A stretch of 35,368 bases of DNA from an uncultured delta proteobacterium (GTDB lineage: Bacteria > Bdellovibrionota_C > UBA2361 > OMII01), in contig CAIXKI010000077.1 in NCBI GenBank assembly GCA_903920005.1, forward strand, positions 1-35,368, read 5' to 3'. The position numbers and the translations under genes were made by a program. This document shows, piece by piece, positions 33,882-35,368 of this stretch (position 1 is its first letter; the number at the start of each line of letters is the position of its first letter). The notes under the pieces were generated by a model, which was not told the origin of the DNA, did no database searches, and was given only the letters and a program-made list of their open reading frames with translations.

Positions 33882-34250
33882 CTATCCCCCTGCGCGTTTG
33901 GCGCGAATCCCTCGCCTATCTAGATCTCGAAGAATGGCGTCACAGTGGTCTCCCTGAATCTCTATGACGCCGTCCTTAACAGCTCCGCCCGCTCCGCATA
34001 ACTTTTTAAGCTCCTTCTGAAGAGCCTCAACTTGGTCTCGATTCATGGCTAACCCAGCGATTATGGTCACCGTTTTCCCGCCGCGCCCCTTGGTCTCACG
34101 CCTTACCTTAACGTTCCCATCCCCTACAACAGCCGAACGCCTTTGCGCTGAGCAGGTGCACCTATCCTTGGGTTTCTGACAGCTGCCGCACACCGCCCCG
34201 TGGTCCGTCGAATAGACGACTCGGTACTCTTCCTCCCGCTTCGCAACCAT
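33882..34250 (-). CDS. yciH: YciH/SUI1 (eIF1-like) translation factor
   Basis: A 122-aa protein. The C-terminal 75 residues are the SUI1 domain, with GRGGKTVTIIAGL and a GAGGAVKDGVIEIQGDH core very close to E. coli YciH, ending in the typical basic AGG tail. YciH binds the ribosome and improves discrimination at initiation, or acts under stress. The N-terminal extension carries the VYSTDHG opening common to bacterial members and four cysteines (Cys21, Cys24, Cys31, Cys33), which may bind zinc. Many bacterial members have this Cys cluster, but E. coli lacks it. It is read toward the RHH-like gene. Confidence 0.95.
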   Translation of the reverse strand: MVAKREEEYRVVYSTDHGAVCGSCQKPKDRCTCSAQRRSAVVGDGNVKVRRETKGRGGKTVTIIAGLAMNRDQVEALQKELKKLCGAGGAVKDGVIEIQGDHCDAILRDLDRRGIRAKRAGG

Positions 34251-34303
34251 ATCCCTCTATCCTCACTCACCTCAAACACAGATACCGCTACAGACTCGTC
34301 CGA

Positions 34304-34936
34304 TTAGCTCCCACCATGGGCGCCCTTCATATTGACGCCGTGAAGCTGACTCTTAAAGAGGCGCTCATCGAGCGGTCTGAGCTTACCACTTTGACGGGGT
34401 AGCAGTATCGGGTGGTGAGGCTGCGCTGTAAGAAGTTCCACCACCATATCACCCGCGCCATCATCACACTCCCAGTCCAACCGCGAGCGCGAGGGGAGCC
34501 TCAGCGGCTCCGAAAAGTTCCGCAGCGACTTCTCCCCTTCGAGATTAAAATAGAACTCAAAATACGAAAGTACGAGCTCACGCGGTGACTGGTAAATAGG
34601 CTCCCGAAATCGCAGCCCAGGGAAGTTAGACTTCGCAACCGCCCCCCAACGTCCCCGATAGAGGAAGCTACAGATAATGTGGTCGTCATCTCGAACAGCA
34701 CAAAGGTCGATTAACTTTGGGGTAAATCCAGCACGTTGAAGCGCCGCAGCCGCTAAAAGAGAGCCATCAAAGCAATGCGCGCACCCATCTCGCAGCGCGG
34801 CGGCAGCCGACAGATGCCCATCCTCACACCGATAGGGTAGAGCATCAATAAAGCTCTGAACCTTGTCGGGGTTAGAGAGGCGTTTCAGCGCCGCGAGCTC
34901 TCCCTTCGACCAATCAACCTGACGTGCCTTCTTCAC
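34304..34936 (-). CDS. Transglutaminase-like (cysteine protease fold) protein
   Basis: A 210-aa protein with a GTG start at 34936 behind AGGTGA. The segment CAHCFDGSLLAAAALQRAG holds a Cys at the start of a helix, followed by DDDHIICSF with a His and then an Asn/Asp-containing strand (AKSNFPGLRF). This is the Cys-His-Asp/Asn order of the transglutaminase/papain-like fold. The C-terminal part is basic and ends in a tail rich in Arg and His. Members can be proteases, transglutaminases or inactive. The first half contains a helical region ahead of the catalytic Cys. The substrate is unknown. It reads in the same direction as yciH, 50 bases upstream. Confidence 0.6.
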   Translation of the reverse strand: MKKARQVDWSKGELAALKRLSNPDKVQSFIDALPYRCEDGHLSAAAALRDGCAHCFDGSLLAAAALQRAGFTPKLIDLCAVRDDDHIICSFLYRGRWGAVAKSNFPGLRFREPIYQSPRELVLSYFEFYFNLEGEKSLRNFSEPLRLPSRSRLDWECDDGAGDMVVELLTAQPHHPILLPRQSGKLRPLDERLFKSQLHGVNMKGAHGGS

Positions 34937-35125
34937 AAATCACCTAACCACTCAAGGAACGCTACTTAAACATTATGGGATAGGATACTTAGTTTTCGTG
35001 TCGGAAGGGAGAGTTAAAAAAGATCGCCCGCGCGCGCTATCATAATACCTAGAAAAAACCTCTGCGACCCTACTCCAGGTGGGCACCGAACGTTTCAAAG
35101 GCAAGATGAGAGATCTCTGCCCCTA

Positions 35126-35368
35126 CTAAGCCGCCGCGCGCTTCTCTGAAACACTAGCTGGGTCAATTATTTTCTCAGGTATCGACAGAATAAACCGCGC
35201 CCCATTGTCGCTCTCCCAAAAGAGATGGCCCTTCAATTGGACCGATAGGCTTTTAGCTAATCTGAAGCTCAAGGTCGTTGGCTCGCTCACCATATCGGAG
35301 GCCTCCGCGTCACGGCTATTGTCTGATATCGTAAGGCGGATGCTTCCGTCGCTCCGCTTTAAGCTCAC
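35126..35368 (-). CDS. C-terminal end of a histidine kinase-type ATPase domain (partial, runs off right edge)
   Basis: The frame is open to the window edge and ends at 35126. The 80 visible residues match the last part of a GHKL/HATPase_c domain. A strand and acidic loop (IRLTISDNSRD) correspond to the G1 box region. The LSFRLAKSLSVQLKGHLFWESDNGARFILSIP block corresponds to the G2 helix and final strands of sensor kinases, which read L.lalaK.lv...gG.i.v.S..g.Gt.F...lP in most members. The Gly-rich lid is reduced here. The tail is short and Ala-rich. The start lies outside the window, so domain order and stimulus are unknown. Confidence 0.75.
   Translation of the reverse strand: MSLKRSDGSIRLTISDNSRDAEASDMVSEPTTLSFRLAKSLSVQLKGHLFWESDNGARFILSIPEKIIDPASVSEKRAAA

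Overview
The window comes from the chromosome, or a large element, of a Gram-negative bacterium. Many products carry Sec, Tat or lipoprotein signals, and there are outer-membrane-type lipoproteins and c-type cytochrome motifs. GC content is roughly 50-55% by eye. No rRNA, tRNA or other phylogenetic marker is present, so I do not name a phylum. No integrase, transposase, relaxase or CRISPR array was found.

Left part (1-9.3 kb): a truncated gene end, a small secreted Cys-containing protein, then a copper/redox block. A Tat-exported multicopper oxidase and an SCO1/SenC copper chaperone form a minus-strand operon. Facing away from it is a di-haem cytochrome c peroxidase/MauG-like protein. Next come a secreted protein with bacterial Ig-like repeats and a secreted Asp-rich calcium-binding-type protein.

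Centre (9.5-25.3 kb): a SAM methyltransferase, then the main feature, a compact type IV secretion system (T4SS). The minus-strand operon, read from 20.7 kb down to 10.3 kb, encodes: a small periplasmic protein; a TraL-position membrane protein; TraE/VirB8-like; TraK/VirB9-like; TraB/VirB10-like; TraV-like lipoprotein; a DotD/secretin-N-like lipoprotein; TraC/VirB4 ATPase; a small lipoprotein; a bitopic membrane protein; a coiled-coil plus SH3 protein; an M23 peptidase; and, behind a 320-bp gap, a TraA/VirB2-like pilin followed by a strong intrinsic terminator. The order L-E-K-B-V-C is that of F-type systems. Transcribed divergently are a 679-aa membrane protein and a VirD4/TraD/DotL-type coupling ATPase. 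No relaxase, no VirB11/DotB ATPase and none of the F-type TraF/H/G/N/U/W set is visible, so the system is either a reduced, possibly protein-exporting T4SS or has parts outside the window.

Right part (25.6-35.4 kb): an orphan gene; a PQQ-type sugar dehydrogenase-like protein with PKD domains; a likely operon of amidohydrolase, NADPH-dependent FMN reductase and GT4 glycosyltransferase; a hypothetical protein; a small membrane protein; a ribbon-helix-helix-like protein; a YciH/SUI1 protein; a transglutaminase-like protein; and the C-terminal end of a sensor histidine kinase ATPase domain cut by the window edge.
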